28,285 nt of DNA from a virus. The position numbers were made by a program, and so were the translations under genes. This document shows positions 1 through 8,937 of this stretch, one piece after another. Position 1 is the stretch's first letter. The number at the start of each line of letters is the position of its first letter. The notes beneath the pieces were generated by a model. It was not told the origin of the DNA and made no database searches. It saw nothing but the letters and a program-made list of their open reading frames with translations. The stretch is from positions 1 to 28,285 of the IMG/VR virus record IMGVR_UViG_3300032516_003760, one strand, 5' to 3'.

Positions 1-80
1 CCGCAACCCGGCATGGCACCCCCGCAACCCGGCATGGCACCCCCGCAACCCGGCATGGCACCCCCGCAACCTGGGCAGCC
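1..80 (+). repeat. 21-bp tandem repeat coding for a Pro-rich heptad
   Basis: A 21-bp unit starting CCGCAACCCGGCATGGCACC occurs three times in a row from position 1, followed by a degenerate fourth copy (CCGCAACCTGGGCAGCCC). It encodes PQPGMAP repeats. The array probably extends past the left edge of the window. Confidence 0.85.
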
Positions 81-2055
81 CCCGCTGGCTAAAGGTCCGG
101 TGCCTCCGGGCCAGCCTCTGGCTCCCGGACAGCAGCCACCGCCTCCCGGACAGGTGCCCCCCAAGCCCGGCTTGCCGCCTCCGGCCGCCGGCCAGCCGGT
201 GCCCCCACAGCCCGGGCAGATGGCACCTCCGCAACCCAAGCCGGCTCCGGCCATGCCCCCGGCGCAACCCCAGGCTGCCATTGGCGCGCCCCAGGTTCCG
301 CAACCCGATCCGGGCATGAAGACTGTGCCGACCAATCCTGGCGGCGGCCAGGCCCCGTCCGGGCCCCCGAAGCCGGGCCAGCCGGTTCCAGAAAAGAAGG
401 AGAACCCGTTCCAGAAAAAAGGGAAGGAGAACCCGTTCCAGAAAAAAGGGAAGGTGGAGAAATCCCTGGAGGCGATCGAGCAGCTGGACGAGTATCTGGA
501 AAAAGCGGGTGGGGTCTACGGGGGGGACTATTCCCGGAGATGGAGAGGCGCCAACGGGAAATGGCGGTATGAATATCCTGACAGCGTCAAGGACAAGTGG
601 GCGGTTGCGCACCGAAGCGCGATCGATGCTTCCCAGGCGGCAGAGGCGGCTAAGCCCGGGAATGCGTCTGTCTTGGCGCATAAAATGGCAGAGCGGGTTC
701 ACTGGGCCGCTGCGGAGCAGTTTAGCCATCATCCCGATATGAGCGGGGCTCACATGGCAGTTTCCGATCAGCATCGAAAGGCCTGGCAGGGGATGCAGAA
801 GCAGACATCCATGGCGGCAGCGAAAGGCAAGGGCTCGCCGGCGGCAAAGCAGGTCGCTGAGTTCTTGAAAAAGGACAAAGTGATTGGGAAAACCGAGGAC
901 GGGAAGCCGATCCATTCGGCCATGTCCCGGGAGCATTATTCCGCTGCGAGCGTCGGTTGGCGGGCGAATGATGAGATGCGGAAGCAGCGTCCGGATTACC
1001 ACAAGTACGATCATCGGGATGCGGCTGCTGCGCACAAGAAGGAAGCGGAACAGGCTCGGAAGTTAAGTGAGCGGCTCCATGACGAAATCGCTAGCCAGTA
1101 CGGGGGAAATGTTTTCACCAAAGACGATTACACAGGTTTGTACAGGGACGAGGCCCCCGAGAAGTTGCGCCAGAAGTTGGAGGCGATCGAGGAGTACGCG
1201 AAGACCGCTTACGACGCTTCCAGAAATCATGCAGTGGCATCGGGAAATATGTTTGCCCCAGAGGAAGGTGAGACTTACGGGGGCGTACCGTACCAGCCCG
1301 AAGAAAGGAAAAAATCCATGAGTGGGATCGATGCACTGGACGAGTACCTGGCCAAGGCGCAGAGCATGCCCGAGGGCGGGCCGAAGGAAAAGCTCGGCGT
1401 GGGCGAGGAGCAGGGAGGCGACATCGACGGCGTGGGCGAGACCAGCGGGGAGGACGACTCGGACAGCAAGCAGCCCGGCGCCCCCAGCGTGCCCGAGGAC
1501 GTGCTCTCAGAGGACGACGACAAGGTCGCCGACCAGCTCAAGCCGGGCAAGAAGCCGATCGAGACGGCCAAGTCCATGGCTACCCCCCAGAACCAACGCG
1601 ACCTGGTGCGCAAGGAAGTCGCCCAGGCGGTGAGCGAGCTGCGCAAGAGCCAGGATGTGGAGTTCGGTCGCGGGATCGCTTCCGAGCACGGGGCACCGGC
1701 TCCTCGCCCCGAGGGGATCATCTGGAACCAGGGCGCCGACGCGCTGGTGAGCTACGGCAACCAGGCCGACCTGGCCGCCTCTGAGCTGGCCAAGTCGGAG
1801 GGCTTCTACCACGGCGAGAGCCCGCAGGTAGCACCCACCAGCCTGTTCTTGAGCCAGCGGGTGCGCTGCGCCGCTTGCCACAACCTCATGGCCAAGAGCC
1901 TGGCGGTCTGCCCGAGCTGTGGAGAGGGCGCCCAGCGGACGCTCCAGGACGTGGTCAACACCTCTGAGCGCGAGCAGTCGGCGCAGGGTTCCCGGGCAGG
2001 AATGCTCCGGCCGGCGCGGACCCAGGGCGACGTGTACTTCCCGGGCGGCAAGTAA
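1..2055 (+). CDS. Proline-rich virion-region protein with C-terminal zinc ribbon (5' partial)
   Basis: The reading frame is open at the left edge, so the true start lies upstream; 684 residues are visible. Residues 1 to about 130 are low-complexity and rich in Pro, Gln and Gly, and begin with a tandem seven-residue repeat. A duplicated nine-residue unit (KENPFQKKG) follows at about 134-151. Two copies of a short helical motif ending LDEYLxKA lie near residues 161-168 and 447-454. Between them is an Ala-, His- and Lys-rich, probably helical region. Residues about 455-520 are acidic. The C-terminus has four cysteines, C623, C626, C637 and C640 (CxxC-x10-CxxC), typical of a zinc ribbon. It sits 19 bp upstream of the portal gene, so a role in head assembly or as packaged cargo is possible, but I do not recognise the family. 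The existence of the gene is well supported; the function is unknown. Confidence 0.8.
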   Translation, partial: PQPGMAPPQPGMAPPQPGMAPPQPGQPPLAKGPVPPGQPLAPGQQPPPPGQVPPKPGLPPPAAGQPVPPQPGQMAPPQPKPAPAMPPAQPQAAIGAPQVPQPDPGMKTVPTNPGGGQAPSGPPKPGQPVPEKKENPFQKKGKENPFQKKGKVEKSLEAIEQLDEYLEKAGGVYGGDYSRRWRGANGKWRYEYPDSVKDKWAVAHRSAIDASQAAEAAKPGNASVLAHKMAERVHWAAAEQFSHHPDMSGAHMAVSDQHRKAWQGMQKQTSMAAAKGKGSPAAKQVAEFLKKDKVIGKTEDGKPIHSAMSREHYSAASVGWRANDEMRKQRPDYHKYDHRDAAAAHKKEAEQARKLSERLHDEIASQYGGNVFTKDDYTGLYRDEAPEKLRQKLEAIEEYAKTAYDASRNHAVASGNMFAPEEGETYGGVPYQPEERKKSMSGIDALDEYLAKAQSMPEGGPKEKLGVGEEQGGDIDGVGETSGEDDSDSKQPGAPSVPEDVLSEDDDKVADQLKPGKKPIETAKSMATPQNQRDLVRKEVAQAVSELRKSQDVEFGRGIASEHGAPAPRPEGIIWNQGADALVSYGNQADLAASELAKSEGFYHGESPQVAPTSLFLSQRVRCAACHNLMAKSLAVCPSCGEGAQRTLQDVVNTSEREQSAQGSRAGMLRPARTQGDVYFPGGK
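400..453 (+). repeat. 27-bp tandem duplication carrying the TTCCAGAAA nonamer
   Basis: Two adjacent, essentially identical 27-bp units (GGAGAACCCGTTCCAGAAAA and onward) encode KENPFQKKG twice. Each contains one TTCCAGAAA, at 409 and 436. A third nonamer lies just upstream at 386, so three copies fall within 60 bp. Confidence 0.85.
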
Positions 2056-2074
2056 CCCCGAAAGCGAGGGCCCG

Positions 2075-3736
2075 ATGGGCATCTTCGACAACCTGCAGAG
2101 GCTGGGCTGGACCGCGGCGCAGCTGGCCGCGGATGGTTTCCAGAAAGCCGCCGCGGTACTTGCTCCGGCAATTGATGACGGGGCCAACACCATGCCGGGC
2201 AATCTGAACGCGGATACGGCGCTCTCCAATCCGGTGCCGACCGAGAAGGCTGAGCAGGACCCCAAGACGCTGTTCTTTGATCCGTTCTCGATCATCGAGC
2301 AGCTGGGCTTCAAGGACCGACCGAGCCAGGTCACATACGGGACGCTGAAGGCGATTACCTGGCGGGTGCCGATCATCCAGGCCATCGTGCAGACTCGCAT
2401 CCAGCAGGTCGCGGCCTTCTGCCGTCCGCAGCACGATCGCTATCAGCTGGGTTATCGGCTGAAGCTACGCGAGCAGCAGAAGGAGCCGAGCCCGGGCGAG
2501 CGGCAATGGATGACCCAGATGGAGAACGTGCTCATCCGCACGGGGATCACGGACAATCCGCGCGGGCGGGACAGCTTCGAGAAGTTCCTACGCAAGATTA
2601 TCTGGGATTCGTTGATCTACGATCAGATGTGCTTCGAGGTGGTGCCCAACAAGCGGGGCCAGCCGGCCGAGTGGTACGCGGTGGATGCGTCGACCATCCG
2701 GCTCGCTGACAGCGCCTCCACGTACATGAACGAGGATCTGGATACGGCCATCCGTTACGTGCAGATCTACGACGGCATGATCATCGCCGAGTACACCTGC
2801 GATGAGCTGTGCTTCATGACCCGGAACCCCAGGACTGACATTCGGCTGCACGGCTATGGGGTGAGCGAGCTGGAGATGCTCATTCCCACGGTGACCAGCA
2901 TCCTCTACGCGATGGAGTACAACCAGAAGTTTTTCAGTCAGGGTTCCGCGGCGAAGGGCATCATCAACTTCAAAGGCACGGTTCCAGAAAAGCAGCTGCA
3001 GGCTTTCCGACGCCACTGGTACCAGATGTTGAGCGGGGTAGAGAACGCCTGGCGCACCCCGATCACCAACTCCGACGAGTTGCAGTACATAAATCTTCAA
3101 CAATCTTCAAGGGATATGGAATTTAACAGCTACATGGATTTCCTCATCAAGATCGCCTGCGCCATGTACACCATCGATCCCGCAGAGATCAACTTCAAAT
3201 ATGGCAACGTCGGCCAGAAGGGCGGCCTCCAGGAGTCGAGCAACAAGGAGAAGGTCGTGGAGAGCAAGGAGCGCGGGTTGCGTCCCTTGCTTCGCCATGT
3301 CGCGCAGGCCCTCAATCAGTACATCATCTGGCCACTCAATGAGGAGTTCGAGTTCGACTTCGTGGGGCTGGATGCGAAGACCAAAGATGAGATCGCTGAC
3401 CTCAACATGAAGCGGGTGAAGTCGTTCTACCTGGTGGATGAGCTGCGCGCCGAGGACGATCTTCCGCCGTTGCCCGACGGGCAGGGCGAGCTGATTCTGG
3501 ATCCTACCTGGCTTCAGTTCACCGCGCAGAAGCAGGCTGCCGCGATGGGCGGGATGCCTGGAGCGGGCTCGCAGATGGGCAACGAGCCCCAGCCGGGCGG
3601 CACTGTTCCGGGGGGTGGCAATCCCGTGGACTTCGAGTCTCTACTTCGCCAGTATGATGGGGAGGACGATACCGGAGAAGACATGAACGCGAGCATGACC
3701 AAGTCGGGTCAAAAGAAGTGGGTAGTGAACCTCTAA
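2075..3736 (+). CDS. Phage portal protein (HK97-type family)
   Basis: The portal is the dodecameric ring at the capsid vertex through which DNA is packaged and ejected and to which the terminase and connector attach. The 553-residue product (MGIFDNLQRLG start) has the usual portal arrangement. There is an N-terminal alpha/beta region, then a GYGVSELEML segment near residue 258, typical of the Phage_portal family. A long stem/wing region with FFSQGSAAKGIINF follows, then a C-terminal tail rich in Gly, Pro and Met. An in-frame ORF extends back to 1919, but the ATG at 2075 has a GAGG ribosome site at about 2066-2069 and avoids a long overlap with the preceding gene, so I chose it. Nonamers lie at 2138 and 2982. 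Confidence 0.93.
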   Translation: MGIFDNLQRLGWTAAQLAADGFQKAAAVLAPAIDDGANTMPGNLNADTALSNPVPTEKAEQDPKTLFFDPFSIIEQLGFKDRPSQVTYGTLKAITWRVPIIQAIVQTRIQQVAAFCRPQHDRYQLGYRLKLREQQKEPSPGERQWMTQMENVLIRTGITDNPRGRDSFEKFLRKIIWDSLIYDQMCFEVVPNKRGQPAEWYAVDASTIRLADSASTYMNEDLDTAIRYVQIYDGMIIAEYTCDELCFMTRNPRTDIRLHGYGVSELEMLIPTVTSILYAMEYNQKFFSQGSAAKGIINFKGTVPEKQLQAFRRHWYQMLSGVENAWRTPITNSDELQYINLQQSSRDMEFNSYMDFLIKIACAMYTIDPAEINFKYGNVGQKGGLQESSNKEKVVESKERGLRPLLRHVAQALNQYIIWPLNEEFEFDFVGLDAKTKDEIADLNMKRVKSFYLVDELRAEDDLPPLPDGQGELILDPTWLQFTAQKQAAAMGGMPGAGSQMGNEPQPGGTVPGGGNPVDFESLLRQYDGEDDTGEDMNASMTKSGQKKWVVNL

Positions 3737-3745
3737 GGAGAAGCC

Positions 3746-4135
3746 ATGCGGATCAAGCATAAAATAGTCGTGAAGGTTGCCGATGACGCCGACATGAAGG
3801 ACTTGCTGTTCTCGCTCGACGATCAACTTGCCGAGGTAGTGATTGACGCCTGGACCAAGTCTTTTTCTGGAAAAGTCACGGTCGCGCTCAACACCAATGA
3901 GGACCTTTCGCTGGGGGATATCGGACTGGTGAAGGGTCTCTACCTCAAGGCCAACAAAGACTGCATAGTCAAGCTGAACGGCGCTGTTACGGGCATCTCG
4001 TTGAAGCGGGCTGGAACGCTGACCACTTGCTTCGCCAAACTGTTTCTGGAAGCGGCCGTCACTTCGATCAACGTAGCGGCGCCAGCCAGCGAAGACACTG
4101 AAGTGCTCTACTGCATTTGGGGTGTGGACGCTTAG
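3746..4135 (+). CDS. Small protein of unknown function between portal and SNF2-fusion genes
   Basis: The product has 129 residues, and its ATG is preceded by a strong AAGGAG site nine bases downstream of the portal stop codon. The sequence alternates hydrophobic and polar residues (IKHKIVVKV, KVTVALN, DCIVKLNGAVTGI), suggesting a mostly beta fold. The end, LYCIWGV, is hydrophobic. No signal peptide or membrane helix is seen. A virion decoration or structural role fits the position but is not shown by any motif. It carries two TTTCTGGAA copies (3864 and 4043) in different frames, encoding FSGK and FLEA. Confidence 0.8.
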   Translation: MRIKHKIVVKVADDADMKDLLFSLDDQLAEVVIDAWTKSFSGKVTVALNTNEDLSLGDIGLVKGLYLKANKDCIVKLNGAVTGISLKRAGTLTTCFAKLFLEAAVTSINVAAPASEDTEVLYCIWGVDA

Positions 4136-4155
4136 GCCATAGAGGGGAGCGAGCG

Positions 4156-7100
4156 ATGCGGCTGGAGTTGCGAGCGAGCCCGGACGAGATCCGGGAGAAG
4201 TCGGGGCAGCTGCTGGAGCGGTTGGGGGAAATGCTGTCTAGCGAGGCTCCAGAAATATCCGAGATGCTGGAGAAAGCTCTGCCGCAGAAGGAACGCGAGC
4301 TGAAGTATCCGGTGCTTCAGGAGCTGGCTGCGCGCACCCGCGAGCTGTACGCGCACCAGATGGATCTCATGATTCAGGAGATTGGGGACACGGTCATCCC
4401 GGGCATCGGCCAAGAGGAGGAAGGGGAGCCGCTGGGCAAGGGCCTCTACATCGGTCCGCATGGGGGCAAGTGGGCCGACGCGGCTCATACCATCCATTGG
4501 ACTGGCGATCAACCAGTCAGTCGCCAGGCACCCGAGCCAGAGGCACCCAAGATTGACCTCTATCCTGAATCCGAGTTGAAGGACAAACTCATCGAGATCG
4601 GCGACGCGCTCTACGCCATGCAGCACGGCATGCACAACGTCATCGACGACACCGGGCTCAACCACTACGATTTCGGCTACTGGCATTCAGTGCGCGGCAA
4701 TATTTCTGGAATGAGCAAGATGCTCAAGAAGTACAAGGGGCAGATCGCTTCCCATTTCGGGGCGGAGGTCTATCTCAAGTGCGGCCTGCACCAAGTAGAG
4801 AAAGCCAAGACCTCCAACTTCACCATCCAGCCCCAGTATCACGATACTTTCGGTTCGCTCTACCTCCCGCTCAATGGTTTCCTGAAGAACGATTTCAAGG
4901 AGTATTGCGAGGTACAGAAGAAATACGGTGGGATCTACGACGGCAACAAGAAGGCCTTCGCGATCAGCAAGCTCAAGCTCGCCAGCTTCGACTTCGCCGC
5001 CTACAAGCAGGACATGGCCAAGTTCGGCATCGAGGTCGCCGATCCCATTGGCGCCCCACCCAAAGTTTCTGGAACTGCGGGGGGCGAAGCGCTCACCGGA
5101 AACAAGGTCGAGGAGTACATCAAGGGCATCAACGCCCACCAGGTCACGGACGTGATCGTGGTGCGCCAGCGCCCTGACGGGATCTTCGAGTTCTACGCGC
5201 CCTATGCCCCAGCCTTCAATAATCTCTTCGCCAACAAGGGCGGACAAATTTCTGGAATCACCAAGTACAACCCGGTCACTCACGCCCGGGAGACCTTTGA
5301 CCTGGAGCTGACTGAAGAGGCAATAGGTAAGCTCACCGTGCTCTTCCCCAAGTGGCAGATCATGACCCACGGGGTGAAGGAAGCGCGGATCAAGCGCGAC
5401 CAGGAGATCGCCGAGCTGCAGAAGCCTATCCCCGAGGTGCAGGCCAAGATCGGGCCTGACCTGAAGCTCATGAGCTTCCAGAACGAGTGCGTGCGTTTTC
5501 TGGATAAGGCCAACGGCAATGCGCTCATCGGCGACGAAATGGGCCTAGGGAAAACGATCCAGACACTTGCCTGGGCGGCTAAGAACAATAAGCGGGTGCT
5601 CGTTGTTTGCCCAAAAGTCGTGCGGCGGAACTGGCTGGAGGAGGCCGAGAAGTTCTTCCCTGGCTATTTCCACGGGGTGGAACTGATCGCTGCGGATTTG
5701 AAGAAGGGGAAGGTCCCTGACCTTTCTGGAATCAACATCGCGGCGGTCAACTACGAGTCGCTCTCCAAGTTCGAGGAGACCATCGCCGCGGCTGGGTTCG
5801 ATACCATCGTGATCGATGAGTCGCACCGCATGAAGAACCCCAAGGCCCAGGCCACCCAGAACATCCAGAAAATCGGCATGGGAATGAAGCACCACATCCT
5901 GCTTTCTGGAACGGCGGTGAAGAACAAGAAGGAGGAGTTGTTCACGCAGCTGGAAATGGTGGCGCCGGGCAAGTTCAGCAAGAACGCGATCAAGACTTCT
6001 CCCATCGGCGGGCTGTGGATGGACATGCACGATGTGTACATCGCCCGGCAGAAGACCGCGGTGCTCAAAGATCTTCCAGAAAAGACCACCTCGATCGTCA
6101 AACACCCGGTCCCTGGACTGCCGGACATGGGGGCGCAGAACACGGTCGGGGCGATCAGCAAGCTCAAGGCCGAGATTGCCAAGGGCAAGGTGCCGGTCAC
6201 GATCTCCATGGTGCAGGAGATCCTGGACACCTCCGACTCCAAGGTGATTGTGTTCACCGACTCGGTCGAAGCGGCCAAGGCACTCCAGGAAAAGTTCGGC
6301 GCGCTGGCGATACTCAACCACGGACAGCTATCGGACGATGAGCGCGAGGCGAACAAAAAAGAGTTCCAGAAAAAAGACGCGGCTGGCAACTTCATAAGCG
6401 AGAAGCGCGTCTTTGTTACCACCCGTCAATCCATGGCTGTAGGGGCGACGCTGACTGCGGCCGATAAGGTGGTCTTCAACGACCTGCCCTGGACGGCGGC
6501 CGATGTCAGGCAGGCGGAAGATCGTGCTCATCGCATCGGGCAGAAGAACGCGGTCAACGTCTACTGGATGACCGCCGAGGGCAATCTTTTCGATGAGAAC
6601 GTGAACGACATCTTGCGCCGCAAGTACGAGCTGGGCCAGAAGCTGAACCAGGGCAAGCAGCTGACCGCGTCCGAAATGGAGTGGTTGAGCACGCCGGTGT
6701 CGATTGAGGAGTTGATCGCTCAGATTCACGGGAAGGCTGCCGGACCCAAGGGGGGCGGAGCAGCGGAGGAGGCTGCTCCCCAGGTCCCGGCCTTGGCTGA
6801 CATGGCTCACCCCGAGCTGGCCCCCAATCTGCCCGAGCCCCAAACGGCTGGCACCGAGGTGTTGCCCGGTTCGGCGACGGTGGTGGAGGTTCCCTGGCAG
6901 GAGGTGCCTTCGGCCAGTTCTGGAGTGGACAAGCCGCTGACCGTGGAGATGCTGGACAAGTTCTATGCGCAGGTTATCAAGGAGTCCGAGCCCGCGCCCA
7001 AGCCGGTGAGCCCCCCTAGCAAGTTTGTGGTAGACCCCGCTGGGATTGCTGAATCGTTCAATGAAGCGCAAAAACAGACCGACGCGCATGTGAAAGGGTA

Positions 7101-8937
7101 CTCAGATAAACTCGATGCGCTGCCGGAGGGCACGGCAATCCATCTGGGGTACGGGCAATCGTTTACCAAAACGAATATCGCTGGCGATCCCTTTTGGATT
7201 TGGGAAGGGAAGGGCGGCAAGAAGAAGGGGTATCTAGCTTCGTCGGAAGCATTCGATCAGATGGGCCATAAAGCCGCCGACAAGGCGATAGCCGCAATGC
7301 AGGAGCCCGCGCCCGAGAAGGCCCCAGAAGCAGTGAAGCCGCCAGCAGTCCAGGCTCCGATCGATGTGCCTGTGCCGGTACCGGTTCCAACGCTTGCGCC
7401 TGAGCATGGTGCTGCGCCGGCACAGGCTTTTTCTGGATTCATCCAGAAGCACGGGATCAAGATCAAAGAGCACTACGGTGACCCGAGCAAGGTGATGGTC
7501 AAGGTGCCCAAGCACGAGACCGACGCCTTGGCCAAACTCCAGGAGTACGGGATCACCGAGCCTACCTTCGAGGGCGGCCAGTACCATCTGGTGGCGATCG
7601 ACAAGCAGAAGGTGAAGGACCTATTGTTCGCCAAGTCGCTGGGCGATTTTCTGGAATTGGAAGATCCTGAAGACGAGCAGCTCTCGCTGTTCAAGGGCGG
7701 CATGTTTATCGGCCCGCGGGGCGGCAAGTGGGCGGACCCGGAGCACACTATCCCTTGGCAGGAGGAGGGGACTGGAGGCGGTGCGGGGGCGCCTGCGGGA
7801 GGCCAGACAGTTTCGGGTGGGGACCGGACAGTTTCGGGTGGAGGAGCGCAAGCGGCTTCGGCTCCCCCACCGCAGATGGGTGCGCCGACCCCCGCCGCCC
7901 AGATCGCTCCGCAGATGCAGACCACTCCCCGGGCTCCCCAGGCCGGGCTGACCCCGCCGGCCGGCGGAGACCCGCTGGCCTATCAGGTCGACCCCTCGGT
8001 GGACGCCGACGGGGACGGAGTGGCCGATGCGGCCCGGGTGGGGCTGCCGGGCAAGACCGTGGCTCCCCCGCCTACCGTCCCCCGGTTGCCCAACCTGACC
8101 TCGGAGGAGCGAGCGGTGGAGGGCAGGTTCGCTGACGCCTACGAGGCGGATCCTGCCGGGATGGCTGACGCCTTCTATGACGTGGCCGAGAAAAACCACT
8201 TCATTTTCGAGACCGACGCGGCCAAGAGCATGATGCCCGAGTGGACCCGGCCCGACTTGCCCCCCGACGAGAAGGGCAAGCCCATTCACCCCGAGCGCGC
8301 CCAGGCCCGGGCGCTCTACAACACCGCGCTCCACCAGACGGCCAACGCGGTGGTCAAGCGTGCCTTCATGCGACGGCTGGACGAGATCGCCAAGATGCCC
8401 GAGGGCGAGCGGAAGATTCTGGTGACCAGCGGCGGGGTGGCCGGCGGGAAGGGCTCCGCGCTGGGTGCGCGCCCCGAGCTAGCCCAGAGCGTGGCCGCGA
8501 CTTGGGATGCCGCGGGCGAGCAGAACGGGACCGAGAACCCCTGGTTGATGGAGGAGTGCGAGAAGCGCGGAATCAAACCAGTTTTTCTCTTTGTGGCTGC
8601 TGACCCGATGGCTACTTGGCCGGGTGCGGTGGATCGCGCGAAAAGCATTGGGCGCATGGTCGACGCCCGGCTGTTCGCCGACAGCTACGCTCACGGCGCC
8701 AAGAACTTCTCGGCCTTCCATGCGAAGAACAAGGACCGGGCGAGTTTCGTTTTCGCCAAAGCCAAGAAGGGCGACCCGGTGCAATTCCTGGATCAGATGC
8801 CCCCGGAAGCGCTTTCGATGGACGCCGAGGTGCTCTACGGCCAGGCCATGCAGTACATCCAGAGCAAGGCGGCTGAGCTGCCGCCGCACATCGTCTCCGG
8901 CGCGACGGCCGGTTCCAGAATTTGGGGTGGCGCATGA
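4156..8937 (+). CDS. SNF2-family helicase fused to zeta-toxin-like kinase domain (putative packaged protein)
   Basis: The product has 1593 residues. Residues 1-90 look coiled-coil. A GPHGGKWADAAHTIHW module lies near 101. Residues about 200-300 form an unassigned alpha/beta region. A complete SNF2 ATPase core follows: DEMGLGKT (Walker A, about 460), DESH (about 553), LSGTA (about 582), a second RecA domain with VIVFTDS (about 700), and QAEDRAHRIGQ (motif VI, about 785). Pro/Ala linkers and a shared alpha/beta module (about 1090-1160) lead to a second GPRGGKWADPEHTIPW copy (about 1186). The C-terminal 250 residues contain a P-loop, GGVAGGKGS (about 1425), and a DARLFADSYAHGAKNF segment like zeta-toxin kinases. 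An ATG at 4117 would overlap the upstream gene; 4156 has a GGGGAG site. Phage P1 DarB, an injected antirestriction protein, also carries a SNF2-type helicase, so an anti-defence role is a reasonable inference. Confidence 0.9.
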   Translation: MRLELRASPDEIREKSGQLLERLGEMLSSEAPEISEMLEKALPQKERELKYPVLQELAARTRELYAHQMDLMIQEIGDTVIPGIGQEEEGEPLGKGLYIGPHGGKWADAAHTIHWTGDQPVSRQAPEPEAPKIDLYPESELKDKLIEIGDALYAMQHGMHNVIDDTGLNHYDFGYWHSVRGNISGMSKMLKKYKGQIASHFGAEVYLKCGLHQVEKAKTSNFTIQPQYHDTFGSLYLPLNGFLKNDFKEYCEVQKKYGGIYDGNKKAFAISKLKLASFDFAAYKQDMAKFGIEVADPIGAPPKVSGTAGGEALTGNKVEEYIKGINAHQVTDVIVVRQRPDGIFEFYAPYAPAFNNLFANKGGQISGITKYNPVTHARETFDLELTEEAIGKLTVLFPKWQIMTHGVKEARIKRDQEIAELQKPIPEVQAKIGPDLKLMSFQNECVRFLDKANGNALIGDEMGLGKTIQTLAWAAKNNKRVLVVCPKVVRRNWLEEAEKFFPGYFHGVELIAADLKKGKVPDLSGINIAAVNYESLSKFEETIAAAGFDTIVIDESHRMKNPKAQATQNIQKIGMGMKHHILLSGTAVKNKKEELFTQLEMVAPGKFSKNAIKTSPIGGLWMDMHDVYIARQKTAVLKDLPEKTTSIVKHPVPGLPDMGAQNTVGAISKLKAEIAKGKVPVTISMVQEILDTSDSKVIVFTDSVEAAKALQEKFGALAILNHGQLSDDEREANKKEFQKKDAAGNFISEKRVFVTTRQSMAVGATLTAADKVVFNDLPWTAADVRQAEDRAHRIGQKNAVNVYWMTAEGNLFDENVNDILRRKYELGQKLNQGKQLTASEMEWLSTPVSIEELIAQIHGKAAGPKGGGAAEEAAPQVPALADMAHPELAPNLPEPQTAGTEVLPGSATVVEVPWQEVPSASSGVDKPLTVEMLDKFYAQVIKESEPAPKPVSPPSKFVVDPAGIAESFNEAQKQTDAHVKGYSDKLDALPEGTAIHLGYGQSFTKTNIAGDPFWIWEGKGGKKKGYLASSEAFDQMGHKAADKAIAAMQEPAPEKAPEAVKPPAVQAPIDVPVPVPVPTLAPEHGAAPAQAFSGFIQKHGIKIKEHYGDPSKVMVKVPKHETDALAKLQEYGITEPTFEGGQYHLVAIDKQKVKDLLFAKSLGDFLELEDPEDEQLSLFKGGMFIGPRGGKWADPEHTIPWQEEGTGGGAGAPAGGQTVSGGDRTVSGGGAQAASAPPPQMGAPTPAAQIAPQMQTTPRAPQAGLTPPAGGDPLAYQVDPSVDADGDGVADAARVGLPGKTVAPPPTVPRLPNLTSEERAVEGRFADAYEADPAGMADAFYDVAEKNHFIFETDAAKSMMPEWTRPDLPPDEKGKPIHPERAQARALYNTALHQTANAVVKRAFMRRLDEIAKMPEGERKILVTSGGVAGGKGSALGARPELAQSVAATWDAAGEQNGTENPWLMEECEKRGIKPVFLFVAADPMATWPGAVDRAKSIGRMVDARLFADSYAHGAKNFSAFHAKNKDRASFVFAKAKKGDPVQFLDQMPPEALSMDAEVLYGQAMQYIQSKAAELPPHIVSGATAGSRIWGGA

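Noticed and set aside
1507-2400. 297-codon ORF on the - strand over the proline-rich and portal genes
   Set aside because: It lies opposite two well-supported + strand genes, and its product is low-complexity and rich in Leu, Arg and Ala.
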